Shown here: piece after piece, positions 17,643-24,958 of the stretch | Position numbering within the stretch: the stretch's first letter is position 1 | Layout: every line of letters begins with the position of its first letter | IMG/VR virus record: IMGVR_UViG_3300009537_000123 | Location: 1-29,199 of that record | Length of the DNA: 29,199 bases | Source: a virus | Strand: one strand, 5' to 3' | Made by a program: the position numbers and the translations under genes | The notes under the pieces: model-generated | Databases searched by the model: none | What the model was told of the DNA's origin: nothing | The model's input: only the letters and a program-made list of their open reading frames with translations

Positions 17643-19199
17643 TTAAGCCGGATCTATGATATTTAAATCCATCATGTTATTTTTTAATTTTGCCGGATCA
17701 TTTAAGTTATAAATATCATACCCTTTGATTTCATCATCCAATAATTTCGCCACAATTAATTCACTTTTTTGTCCTGAATTTTCAATAATGCGCCTTATAG
17801 GTTCCTCAAGCGCATTTTCTATAATTTGCTTAGCCATATTTTGTCCGGCAGAACTTAAGCTTTTCTGACTCAAAGCTCTTTTAAGTTTCAAAAGAAAAAC
17901 GCCGCCGCCTTCTACAATGCCTTCTTCTTGGGCGGCTCTACTTGCTTTAATCGCATCGTCAATTCGATCCATCTTTTCTTTGATCTCAGATTCATTAGCT
18001 CCGCCCACCTTGATAACAGCCAACTTAGACTCTAGCTGTGCAATCGCTTCTGTTAAAATTTTCGTATCGTAATCATCACCTGCACGGTCAAGTTCAATTT
18101 TTAATTCCTTTAATCTTTCGGAGTAATCGGCCTTAGTTTGCTGAATAATACTTTTAGGCGGCGTTGAAATAATTTTGTCGGCAAGACCCAGCATTTCAGG
18201 CTTAAGGTTACGAATATCAAGACCCATTTCTTCCGAAATTAGTTTCGCATTTGTAATGGCCGCCGCATTTTTAAGAAAATGTTTTTGCTCGCTATCCCCT
18301 AAATTTCCTTTAGCAGGTATCCATACGATATAGGGAATATTTTTTTCTTTTTTGGCTTTGTATTCTTCACATCCTTTCGCAATTCCTTTAAGCGCTTCTT
18401 CAGATATTTCAGGAGAAATAACGACTAACGTTAAACGTTTATTCCGCTCAACCAATCCTTTATTAATCACCGCTTCTATTTCATGGCCAAACTTAAAGCA
18501 ATGATCGGTTACTAGAACTTTACAGTTCTCAGACCCAAAGAACCCATCTTTATTCATAAATGAACCGGAAACTATACCTCTATCCCATTGAAACCCTTGT
18601 GAAAATTCTAATGTTGTTTCACTTGTTTTACTTTTTTCTTGTCCGACAAGACCCCATTCACCTACTTTATGAACGGCAGAGCCAATCATTTGACCAAGCT
18701 CCTTATCCCCATTACAAGCAATCGCCGCTATCTTTATCAAAGACTGTTCAGTGTCACATTCGATTGATTGGTCGATTATTTGCTCGTTAATCATCACCTC
18801 ACACTTTTTGAATCCCTTTACAAGTTCTGATCGAGAAATGCTCTTATTTAAAGAATTAAGGCCCTCTTTGAATAATTCATAGGCTAAAATAGTTGTGAGT
18901 GTCGTGCCGTCACCTGATTCGTGAACCTGAGCTGTGGCCGCTTGTCTAATTAAATCGGCACCTATCTTTTCAAACTTATCTTCTAGGATTATTTGTTGGG
19001 CCACGGTTACACCGTCTTTAGTCGCCATCGGCCAAACGGTCCATACATGATCTCCAAAAATAGCAACTTTTCCTTCAGGGCCCATGGTAGACCCGACTGC
19101 ATCCGAAACCTTTTTAGCTCCTGATAATAATTTTGTATGCGCCTTAAAACCAAACTTTAAATCTTTCGGCAAAAACTCTCCCTGCTTAATATTTTGCAT
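17643..19199 (-). CDS. groEL: Phage-encoded GroEL (Hsp60) chaperonin, ends early by in-frame TAA
   Basis: GroEL forms ATP-driven double rings that fold enclosed proteins; phage versions are thought to fold capsid or tail proteins. The ORF gives 518 residues, and about 550 would result with the stop read through. ATP-site motifs are TMGPEGKVAIF (38-48), TKDGVTVA (60-67) and GDGTTLTTILA (96-106), with Asp97 equivalent to E. coli Asp87. Asp415 in RIDDAIKASRAA corresponds to the catalytic Asp398, followed by EEGIVEGGG. The apical domain is complete in length (LTLVVISPEISEEALKGI, then ISEEMGLDIRNL). The sequence is very divergent from bacterial GroEL, with odd Trp residues in the loop 51-56, so it is not a recent host capture. 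No Gly-Met tail is present. The ribosome site is AGAGGGAGACACATT. It lies between fibre-related genes and the endolysin; a GroES-like gene is 5.2 kb upstream. Confidence 0.92.
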   Translation of the reverse strand: MQNIKQGEFLPKDLKFGFKAHTKLLSGAKKVSDAVGSTMGPEGKVAIFGDHVWTVWPMATKDGVTVAQQIILEDKFEKIGADLIRQAATAQVHESGDGTTLTTILAYELFKEGLNSLNKSISRSELVKGFKKCEVMINEQIIDQSIECDTEQSLIKIAAIACNGDKELGQMIGSAVHKVGEWGLVGQEKSKTSETTLEFSQGFQWDRGIVSGSFMNKDGFFGSENCKVLVTDHCFKFGHEIEAVINKGLVERNKRLTLVVISPEISEEALKGIAKGCEEYKAKKEKNIPYIVWIPAKGNLGDSEQKHFLKNAAAITNAKLISEEMGLDIRNLKPEMLGLADKIISTPPKSIIQQTKADYSERLKELKIELDRAGDDYDTKILTEAIAQLESKLAVIKVGGANESEIKEKMDRIDDAIKASRAAQEEGIVEGGGVFLLKLKRALSQKSLSSAGQNMAKQIIENALEEPIRRIIENSGQKSELIVAKLLDDEIKGYDIYNLNDPAKLKNNMMDLNIIDPA

Positions 19200-19224
19200 A
19201 AATGTGTCTCCCTCTTAAATATTT

Positions 19225-19254
19225 AATTTGACTTTTTATTTATCAAATTATCAA
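19225..19254 (-). promoter_or_regulatory. AT-rich inverted repeat and possible promoter upstream of groEL
   Basis: The gap before groEL holds a perfect 7-base inverted repeat, AATTTGA and TCAAATT, around an 11-base spacer (19225..19249). On the minus strand TTGATA (19254..19249) is followed after 17 bases by TCAAAT, a 5/6 and 4/6 match to sigma-70 boxes. It is not a CIRCE element. It may be a local promoter or operator for groEL, or chance in AT-rich DNA. Confidence 0.25.
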
Positions 19255-19595
19255 TTAATCTCGCTGTCATTCATATGTATAGCAACCAATTTTCCGCCAT
19301 ATCCATACAAATAAAAGACATCCAAGTATGTATCCGTTGACGTTAACGTAGGCTGTGCGCCACCTTCAAGGCGAACCGATCCTGTGTCAAATTCTGTGCC
19401 GGCAGTTGAAGCTGAATTTTTTTCGATTATTAATTCAATCTTTGTATCATCGGCAATGTTTTGAAACGTCAGCGTTGCTAATGTTGTGTTTTTCCGGGTC
19501 AGACATAATTTGGCCTTAGTAATATATTTCAAATCAAACGTCTCATCACCCGTGATATCTCCTGAATAAACCTCATTTTCTTTTAAATTAATCAT
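19251..19595 (-). CDS. Small beta-rich protein following the fibre gene (114 aa)
   Basis: 114 residues, Thr/Asp/Leu-rich, predicted mostly beta strand (LCLTRKNTTLATLTFQNI, then TKIELIIEKNSASTAGTEF and TDTYLDVFYLYGYGGKLVAI). No domain is recognised. It starts ten bases after the fibre stop with a good ribosome site (AGGAGAGACATA). Small genes directly behind a fibre gene often encode fibre-assembly or fibre-tip proteins, and the next gene is a chaperonin. Involvement in fibre assembly is a reasonable inference, not shown by sequence. Confidence 0.5.
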   Translation of the reverse strand: MINLKENEVYSGDITGDETFDLKYITKAKLCLTRKNTTLATLTFQNIADDTKIELIIEKNSASTAGTEFDTGSVRLEGGAQPTLTSTDTYLDVFYLYGYGGKLVAIHMNDSEIN

Positions 19596-19605
19596 TATGT
19601 CTCTC

Positions 19606-22600
19606 CTATATAGTCCATACGGTTATCTGAGCATCACTCGCTACCGGATTAAAGCCAGATGTTACGGTCTGAACCTTAATCACGTCTTTTGCTGAAAAGC
19701 TGATTGGCGAAGATAAGACGGCCGTTTGGGCAGTGGTATTAGTCGCATCAATGACAATCGTTTCTCCACCGGCGGTTTTTGCTACACCATTTACTAGAAC
19801 TTGGACCGTACAGGTTCCTGCCGTCCTTGGGTCATTCAAGGTAACCCCAAGCGCATATATTTTTCCGGCTTTAAGCATCGGAAAAGCAGCGTCAAACATT
19901 TCTTTTTGTGCTATTTTGGTATCATTTAATCCGACATTTGTAACTGACCCTTGGTAATTATCAGAATGAGACGGATTCCACGTTGCACCGTCATAGACCA
20001 TTAAAGTATCTAAGGTCGTGTCATAAACGATTAAGCCCTCACCTGGTGAAGAAATCGCAATTCGTTGGGCTGTCGTCATATTATTTAGACGGGACCCCTT
20101 AGTCGTGCTATTTACCTGAAAGACTGTGTCAGCGCTTGGTCCGCCATTAATCCCAATAGCACCAGTAGAATCTTGTATTTGAAATTCAGGAGTAGACGCA
20201 CCGGATGATAGGATTTCAAATCGTCCTTGATCCTCATTCGTCTGAATGAAATAGTCTAAACTATTCGCATTAAGGCTAACCCTTGCAATACTATCTAAGG
20301 TGGAATTTGTTATCCTAAATTCATTTGGCCCCAAAACGGACTCATTAACATTCCAGGTAAAGGCCTCTGTTCCTTCTACAGTTAAACTGAGCTGATCCGC
20401 AGTATGGTCATATTTAAAAGCCCCTATTGTTGCGGAATCGGAATCGCCGAAGTTAATAATATTGGTTCCGGTATTTGTGCTTAAAAATCCTAACGTTGTT
20501 GAAGCCTCGCCTGTAGCTCCTAAGGTAAGATCAAGAAATGTCTGCGAATCGCCTGTGCCAAGACCTAGACTGGTCCTGGCCGTGTCGCCAGATTCCGCCA
20601 CCCAGTTTGCGCCGTCACCTACGATTATGTTGCCGTTTGTAACCGCAAGACCCGAGATATCATCTAAGCCTGCATCCCACGCTTGAACGTCAACGCCGAT
20701 ATCATTATCAGACAATACCTCCCGCCAAGCTGTATTGTCATAAAAAGTAGGTTTATTTAAAGTACTGTTAAAAACCGAAAGACCGACTGCCGGAGTAGGA
20801 ATAGCGTTTTGTGTTGCGGTAATCATCACCGGCGGCAAAAATCCTTTTGTACTTGACTTGATATGAAGCATCGCTGAGGCATCTTTTGTAGGGTCCATGG
20901 TATCTACCATAAGGACACCCTCAGTTACTTTCATCATCAACGTTTTGGGAGTTGTGTTATTAAAAGTAGAAGTCGTGTCCCCTGAGGTAAATGTCATGGC
21001 TCCTAAGGCGTCCGCTTTCGCAAAGCGTCCTATTGCTAAACAGCTATCACCACCCCCATTGGAATCGGCCCCTATTGCAATCGCACGGGTTCCGCTAGAA
21101 GCGGCTCTTAATCCAATTGAGATATTATTAGTGAAACTAGAAATAGAATCTGTTCCGATAGCAATTCCGCCATCAACTGAGGCTTTGGAATTTTTTCCTA
21201 AAGCGATTGTATTTATCCCGATATTTCCCTCATCCCACTGGGTACCATCGACTTGGCCTGCCCGAAAAGCGGCTTTTCTTGGGTAAAAAAACGCACGGGT
21301 TCCGGCCCCGGCTGTAGTTAGCGTATCGCCGGCTCCAAAAGTGCCACGGATAATAAGTCCATCGTCACCATCAACGCTAAGTTCGGGGGTTGCCGTGCCA
21401 ATTCCTAAACGTTTTTCTGTATTATCCCAAAAGAAATTTGAATTATCTTCGCTAATAACGCCACTAGCACCAGAAAAAACAACCGAACCTTCTGTAAGTC
21501 CAGATAATGTTGCGCCTGTCCATGTTGGCGAATCTCCGGTCCCTAATCCTAAACTAGTTCTGGCTGTATCACCTGACTCAGCCACAAAATTAACACCATC
21601 GCCAACGATTATATTTCCGTTAGTTACAGCCAATCCGCTTATATCTTGAAGGTTTTGGTCGAAGGCCTGAACATCTGTTCCAATCGCCAGCCCTAAAGCG
21701 GTTCTCGCATCACCGGCAGTAGAACTTCCGGTACCACCATTCGCAATCGCTAAATCCGTTCCTGACCAGTCATCATTATTAATCGTATTTTGAACGGCTA
21801 GTGAACCCAAACCTAAGCTAGTTCTAGCGGTTGCGCCACTCTCCGCTACCCATCCTAAAGCTGATCCCACAATGAAATTACTATCAGCATCCGAAAGGAC
21901 GGCGATATCATCTAAATTGGCATCCCAGGCTTGAACGTCAGTTCCTATTGTCACGCCCAGAGAAGCCCTGGCAGTAACGCCGCTTTCCGCCACCCAATTT
22001 GCCCCATCGCCGACAATAATATTACTATTGGTAACCGCAAGGCCTGAAATGTCGTCTAATCCTGCGTCCCACGCCTGGACGTCTGTTCCGATTACAAGTC
22101 CAAGATTAGTTCTTGCGCCCGAATCTGTTGAGGCGCCTGTTCCGCCGTCAGCTACCGCCAGGTCCGTAATGCCTGTGATTGAACCTCCGGTAATAGAAAC
22201 ATTATTTGCATCTTGTGACGCAATGGTCCCCACATCAACATCGAGCAAAACAGTTCCGGTCGTATCCGGCAATGTCCAGGTTCGTGCGGCTGTCGTGGTC
22301 GCACTCTTAAGAACATCATCAAATGAACCGTTGTTAAACCCTATTTCATCACTTGTTAGCAGGCTTAGTTTTCCATCACCTTCAATCTGAACTCTATCTG
22401 AGGCATTGACCTTTAAAAACATAATGTCATTAGAAGGTGTGTTTTGTTCCTGCTGGTAATGAATTTCACCAACGGAAATGTTGCTTGCGTTACTAAACGC
22501 AATTCGTGAACTCGTAGTACCTACTGAACCTGACGCTTGATAAATAGTCAGCCCGACACCTGATGTCCCGATTCCCTCAATGACTACCTCGTCCGCATTT

Positions 22601-23490
22601 GTATTCACTTTATTTAAATTATTAAATGCAGACGCTACGTGGAATTTACCAAGGATGCCGTGATTCACAAATTGTGCAATACCAACACCCATTTGATTGG
22701 CTGAACTATCCCAAGATAATTGCAACGCATCAGTATCGAGACTGCCATCGGCGGCGTCAGCGGTAAAAATAATGGCGTCTTTTTCTAAAGCTCCGGCAAA
22801 ACTATTTAATGTTAATCCAGTAAACTCAGGCGAATCAGCGGTGCCGAGACCTGCTGAATCTCTAACGTCACTTCCCGTTTGTTCAATGAAATTCCCGCTT
22901 GTGCCCACGATAAAAGCATTTAAGGTTCCTGATCCTCCGCCTATATCATCAAGAAGAACACTCCATGCCTGGACATCAGCCCCGATATCATTATCCGATA
23001 AAGTTTCTCTCCAAGCTGCACCGTCATAAAAGGTGGGTTTTAATAGGGTGCTATTAAAAATACTTAACCCAGTTGCCGGAGATGTTATGGCATTTTGAGT
23101 AGCCGTAACCATAACGGGCGGCAGGAATCCAGCAGTTGTAGAACTTAAAGTCAAAATAGAACTTGCATCGGGGCTTGCGGTTCCTATACCCATTCTAAGA
23201 TTCGTAATATCCCAAAACAGGTTAGAATTATCTTCTGTTAAATTGCCGGATACATCGGCATGAATGATTGATCCTTGAGTAAATCCGCCTACTGCCGAGG
23301 CTGAAATGTTGGTTATTCCAGATCCATCGCCCACAAAGGCATTTGCCGTAACCGTACCTGAAAAAGTTCCGGTTACCCCTATAATGACACCGCCCTCATT
23401 TCCGGTTAACGTTCCACTTGAAGACAATCCCGCATACACAGGATTTAAGAGGGATAAACTAAGCAATAATCCGGCTAGAAGCTTTTTCAT
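19606..23490 (-). CDS. Large fibre / adhesin-like protein with Sec-type signal peptide (1294 aa)
   Basis: Residues 1-20, MKKLLAGLLLSLSLLNPVYA, are a textbook Sec signal peptide (two Lys, hydrophobic core, VYA cleavage site), unusual for a virion protein. The body is Gly/Ser/Thr/Asp-rich. It has fibre cassettes such as LRMGIGTASPDASSILTLSS (about 100) and LFWD/FFWD-type segments. Five copies of a repeat are centred on IGTDVQAWDAGLDDISGLAV and then AESGDTARTSLGLG. A YadA-head-like stretch lies around 755-820 (NTIALGKNSKASVDGGIAIG and ISIGLRAASSGTRAIAIGAD). The C-terminal 110 residues (KIYALGVTLNDP, then TCTVQVLVNGVAKTAG) look like a globular binding module. The start overlaps the previous stop as ATGA, with no clear ribosome site. 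It is either a tail fibre or a phage-carried surface protein exported by the host. Confidence 0.7.
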   Translation of the reverse strand: MKKLLAGLLLSLSLLNPVYAGLSSSGTLTGNEGGVIIGVTGTFSGTVTANAFVGDGSGITNISASAVGGFTQGSIIHADVSGNLTEDNSNLFWDITNLRMGIGTASPDASSILTLSSTTAGFLPPVMVTATQNAITSPATGLSIFNSTLLKPTFYDGAAWRETLSDNDIGADVQAWSVLLDDIGGGSGTLNAFIVGTSGNFIEQTGSDVRDSAGLGTADSPEFTGLTLNSFAGALEKDAIIFTADAADGSLDTDALQLSWDSSANQMGVGIAQFVNHGILGKFHVASAFNNLNKVNTNADEVVIEGIGTSGVGLTIYQASGSVGTTSSRIAFSNASNISVGEIHYQQEQNTPSNDIMFLKVNASDRVQIEGDGKLSLLTSDEIGFNNGSFDDVLKSATTTAARTWTLPDTTGTVLLDVDVGTIASQDANNVSITGGSITGITDLAVADGGTGASTDSGARTNLGLVIGTDVQAWDAGLDDISGLAVTNSNIIVGDGANWVAESGVTARASLGVTIGTDVQAWDANLDDIAVLSDADSNFIVGSALGWVAESGATARTSLGLGSLAVQNTINNDDWSGTDLAIANGGTGSSTAGDARTALGLAIGTDVQAFDQNLQDISGLAVTNGNIIVGDGVNFVAESGDTARTSLGLGTGDSPTWTGATLSGLTEGSVVFSGASGVISEDNSNFFWDNTEKRLGIGTATPELSVDGDDGLIIRGTFGAGDTLTTAGAGTRAFFYPRKAAFRAGQVDGTQWDEGNIGINTIALGKNSKASVDGGIAIGTDSISSFTNNISIGLRAASSGTRAIAIGADSNGGGDSCLAIGRFAKADALGAMTFTSGDTTSTFNNTTPKTLMMKVTEGVLMVDTMDPTKDASAMLHIKSSTKGFLPPVMITATQNAIPTPAVGLSVFNSTLNKPTFYDNTAWREVLSDNDIGVDVQAWDAGLDDISGLAVTNGNIIVGDGANWVAESGDTARTSLGLGTGDSQTFLDLTLGATGEASTTLGFLSTNTGTNIINFGDSDSATIGAFKYDHTADQLSLTVEGTEAFTWNVNESVLGPNEFRITNSTLDSIARVSLNANSLDYFIQTNEDQGRFEILSSGASTPEFQIQDSTGAIGINGGPSADTVFQVNSTTKGSRLNNMTTAQRIAISSPGEGLIVYDTTLDTLMVYDGATWNPSHSDNYQGSVTNVGLNDTKIAQKEMFDAAFPMLKAGKIYALGVTLNDPRTAGTCTVQVLVNGVAKTAGGETIVIDATNTTAQTAVLSSPISFSAKDVIKVQTVTSGFNPVASDAQITVWTI
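20559..22990 (-). repeat. Five dispersed copies of a coding repeat inside the fibre gene
   Basis: The same approximately 45-codon unit, encoding D-V-Q-A-W/F-D-x-x-L-x-D-I-(SGL) and then I-I-V-G-D-G-x-N-W/F-V-A-E-S-G-x-T-A-R-x-S-L-G, occurs near 22.87-22.99, 21.97-22.10, 21.83-21.96, 21.56-21.69 and 20.56-20.70 kb. The copy near 22.9 kb is the most diverged. Middle copies are almost tandem; the outer two are separated by other fibre cassettes. Similar DNA copies invite recombination and copy-number change. Confidence 0.75.
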
Positions 23491-24143
23491 ATCGTTTGAA
23501 GGATAATTAATTCAGCTTGACCGGCCACATAATTTCTTACTGTTAAACGAACTGATCTTGGCAAATGGGCATATGAACTCTTATCGGGCGCGGTCTTCCC
23601 ATTTAAAACCGAATGGTTAAACCATTGGAATTCACGCTCACCAGTCGCATTAACCTTAGTCGTATCTTCATTGGTATCTTCAACATCATAAGTTAAATTC
23701 GTACTTGATAATGGACTAAACAAAACTTCCACAGTTGCTTTTGATGACCCGTTATAATCCATTTCGATAATCTGAGAACTTGCCGTGCCGGTTGTTCCGG
23801 CTTCAACTGCGGCGGCGGTATCATCATCGGTTTGTATTTGAGTCACCGTTTTAAAATCCAAAACAGATTCTGCGGTACTCGCATTAGTGCCGGCTATCGC
23901 ATCTGAAATCGTATTTCCAAATCTATCTGTTCCGGTAATTGTAAATGTTCTTGCGGTATCATCGCCTACGGAAGCAATGCCGACACGCCTTGGAATATCT
24001 AAAGTTGCTATCCCAGCCGTAGAAAGCACACCATCTAATGTTAAGTTTTGAGCACCGCCAGAAGCTGGGGTCTGAGATGTTGCAATCCCATCAGTATCTA
24101 GGGTATCCATTGAAATTGGTCTAGCTTGCGGTAGTGGCGGCAT
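23487..24143 (-). CDS. Phage structural protein of unknown role (218 aa)
   Basis: 218 residues, Thr/Ala/Asp/Gly-rich and beta-rich, beginning MPPLPQARPISMDTLDTDG. The segments GVLSTAGIATLDIPRRVGI, TARTFTITGTDRFGNTISD and LPRSVRLTVRNYVAG give the impression of a family of phage structural proteins of this size found near head or tail genes in short-tailed phages, without known function. The ribosome site is AAAAGGAAAGACAAT. It overlaps the upstream 53-aa gene by 23 bases and the fibre gene by four bases (ATGA), so it is expressed in one block with the fibre. A link between virion and fibre is possible. Confidence 0.55.
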   Translation of the reverse strand: MPPLPQARPISMDTLDTDGIATSQTPASGGAQNLTLDGVLSTAGIATLDIPRRVGIASVGDDTARTFTITGTDRFGNTISDAIAGTNASTAESVLDFKTVTQIQTDDDTAAAVEAGTTGTASSQIIEMDYNGSSKATVEVLFSPLSSTNLTYDVEDTNEDTTKVNATGEREFQWFNHSVLNGKTAPDKSSYAHLPRSVRLTVRNYVAGQAELIILQTI

Positions 24144-24282
24144 ATTGTCTTTCCTTTTCTGGTTTTAAGCTTGATGTAATCTCAAGCCCTTTTAATTTTT
24201 TAAGGCTTCTTATATACGCATCGAAGTCCTTAATACTTTTCAAACTCTTCTTCTTACCTTTAGTATCCTTTTCCTCTTTCAT
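24121..24282 (-). CDS. Small basic helical protein (53 aa)
   Basis: Encodes 53 residues beginning MKEEKDTKGKKKSLKSIKDF and ending AATTAS. It is Lys-rich with a helical middle (AYIRSLKKLKGLE). The start overlaps the stop of the preceding small gene (TAATG), and the end overlaps the 218-aa gene by 23 bases, so it fits exactly into the operon. A weak ribosome site (AAGGA) lies about ten bases upstream. No family recognised; high charge suggests nucleic acid or assembly binding. Confidence 0.5.
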   Translation of the reverse strand: MKEEKDTKGKKKSLKSIKDFDAYIRSLKKLKGLEITSSLKPEKERQYAATTAS

Positions 24283-24425
24283 TATTTCTTTTTCCTTCTT
24301 ATACGCTCAGGAAGTTTCTTTCCTTTAGATTTACTGGCAAACTCACGAGCAGTACCCTTCTTAACTTCGCCTCTTTTCTCTAACGCAAAAAGCTTACGAA
24401 CTTGAGCTTTTGACCTTGCGGGCAT
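24282..24425 (-). CDS. Small basic protein, MPAxSKAQ-type (47 aa)
   Basis: 47 residues beginning MPARSKAQVRKLFALEKRGE and ending in a run of Arg/Lys. The pattern MPAxSKAQ-x-R, then a middle Lys/Ala part, then S-K-G-K-K-L-P-E-R is familiar from a group of small bacterial and phage proteins of unknown function (DUF3008-like by impression). The ribosome site AAAGGAGTCTTTA is excellent. It lies 12 bases after the GroES-like gene and its stop overlaps the next start. It is probably a small virion- or DNA-associated protein. Confidence 0.6.
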   Translation of the reverse strand: MPARSKAQVRKLFALEKRGEVKKGTAREFASKSKGKKLPERIRRKKK

Positions 24426-24437
24426 TAAAGACTCCTT

Positions 24438-24686
24438 TTATTTATTTAAATTAGCCAAAATGGAGGATTGGGAGACTAGAGTCGTGCCATCTTCCAGATC
24501 ATGGCCGGTTCCTGGCTTAAAATACACTTTGTCTCCCACAGATATTTTAAGCGTTACTTCAACTCCTAATTCCAAAACCTCAGCCTTATAACTCGACTGA
24601 ACTCGATAAGGGTTGTCGTTAAATGTTTGGGCTATTTCGTCTACTTCTTCAATTTTCTTAAGTAAAATATTTTGTCCGTAGATCAC
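24438..24686 (-). CDS. GroES-like co-chaperonin (82 aa)
   Basis: GroES forms a heptameric lid on GroEL. The C-terminal half matches the family pattern: GVEV, then VGDKVYFKPGTGHDLEDG (50-67) and LVSQSSILANL (70-80), equivalent to VGD-V-F, G-E and ESDILA of GroES. The N-terminal strand GQNILLKKIEEV (4-15) corresponds to the D-R-V-V-K-E strand. The mobile loop that docks on GroEL, normally GGI-V/L, is not recognisable: residues 16-32 read DEIAQTFNDNPYRVQSS. At 82 residues it is slightly short for a GroES. The start is a GTG with AGAGG seven bases upstream; no in-frame ATG alternative is supported. It heads the operon that also contains groEL 5.2 kb further on. T4 gp31 is a known precedent for a phage GroES substitute. 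Confidence 0.65.
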   Translation of the reverse strand: MIYGQNILLKKIEEVDEIAQTFNDNPYRVQSSYKAEVLELGVEVTLKISVGDKVYFKPGTGHDLEDGTTLVSQSSILANLNK

Positions 24687-24717
24687 GTCATAGCCTCTAA
24701 TTAAAAGCTACCATAGG

Positions 24718-24759
24718 TGTCAAGTTTTTCTTGACAGTTCGATTTTGGGGATTTTTTAT
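24718..24759. promoter_or_regulatory. Inverted repeat of two opposed -35-like TTGACA boxes
   Basis: TGTCAAG and CTTGACA (24718..24724 and 24730..24736) form a perfect 7-base inverted repeat around TTTTT, so TTGACA is readable on both strands. On plus, a 17-base spacer leads to TTTTAT (24754..24759). On minus, the box points at the GroES-like gene about 32 bases away, but its -10 is poor. It is a promoter/operator candidate for the late operon. Confidence 0.35.
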
Positions 24760-24765
24760 TTGAAT

Positions 24766-24901
24766 GGCGGCTAACGGCTTTGAATCTTACCTACGCACCG
24801 TGAGGTATCCGTTCCTTTGTTTGGTCATTAGCCAGTAACTAGTATCAGCTAAATACACCCGTGCGTGTCATTGGCCCTATTAGCTAGCATAGGAAACCGC
24901 C
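24766..24901. repeat. Cluster of nested inverted repeats, possible structured RNA
   Basis: Hairpin one: GGCTAA (24769-24774) with TTAGCC (24828-24833), alternatively AACGG (24773-24777) with CCGTT (24809-24813), and inside TACCT (24788-24792) with AGGTA (24803-24807). Hairpin two: AGCTAA (24847-24852) with TTAGCT (24880-24885) and inside ACAC (24855-24858) with GTGT (24865-24868). GGCGG (24766-24770) can pair with CCGCC (24897-24901) to enclose both. The pairings are seen directly; whether they form in RNA is unknown. Confidence 0.45.
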
Positions 24902-24907
24902 TTATGA

Positions 24908-24940
24908 ATTATATCAGTTATTCGAAAAATCCGAATAACT
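24908..24940. promoter_or_regulatory. Nine-base perfect hairpin beside a TATAAT box
   Basis: AGTTATTCG (24916-24924) and CGAATAACT (24932-24940) are exact inverted repeats with a 7-base loop. On the minus strand TATAAT (24913..24908) follows two bases later, without a good -35 box. There is no T-tract, so it is not an intrinsic terminator. It may be an operator or an RNA hairpin downstream of the periodic array. Confidence 0.35.
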
Positions 24941-24958
24941 CAACTTGTCGGAAATATC

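Noticed and set aside
17643-17645. Reassigned TAA codon as a general explanation for the groEL stop
   Set aside because: TAA ends several other genes here at sensible places, for example the 349-aa protein, the GroES-like protein and the 47-aa protein. A local event is more likely.
20897-21286. Plus-strand ORFs inside the fibre gene (also 21341-21649, 22028-22390, 22697-23029)
   Set aside because: Low-complexity Ser/Pro/Val-rich translations that mirror the repeats of the fibre gene; shadows only.
24764-24838. 24-codon plus-strand ORF starting MAANGFES just after a promoter-like sequence
   Set aside because: No ribosome site, only a few bases from the -10-like box, and it runs through the nested inverted repeats. 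Better explained as non-coding.
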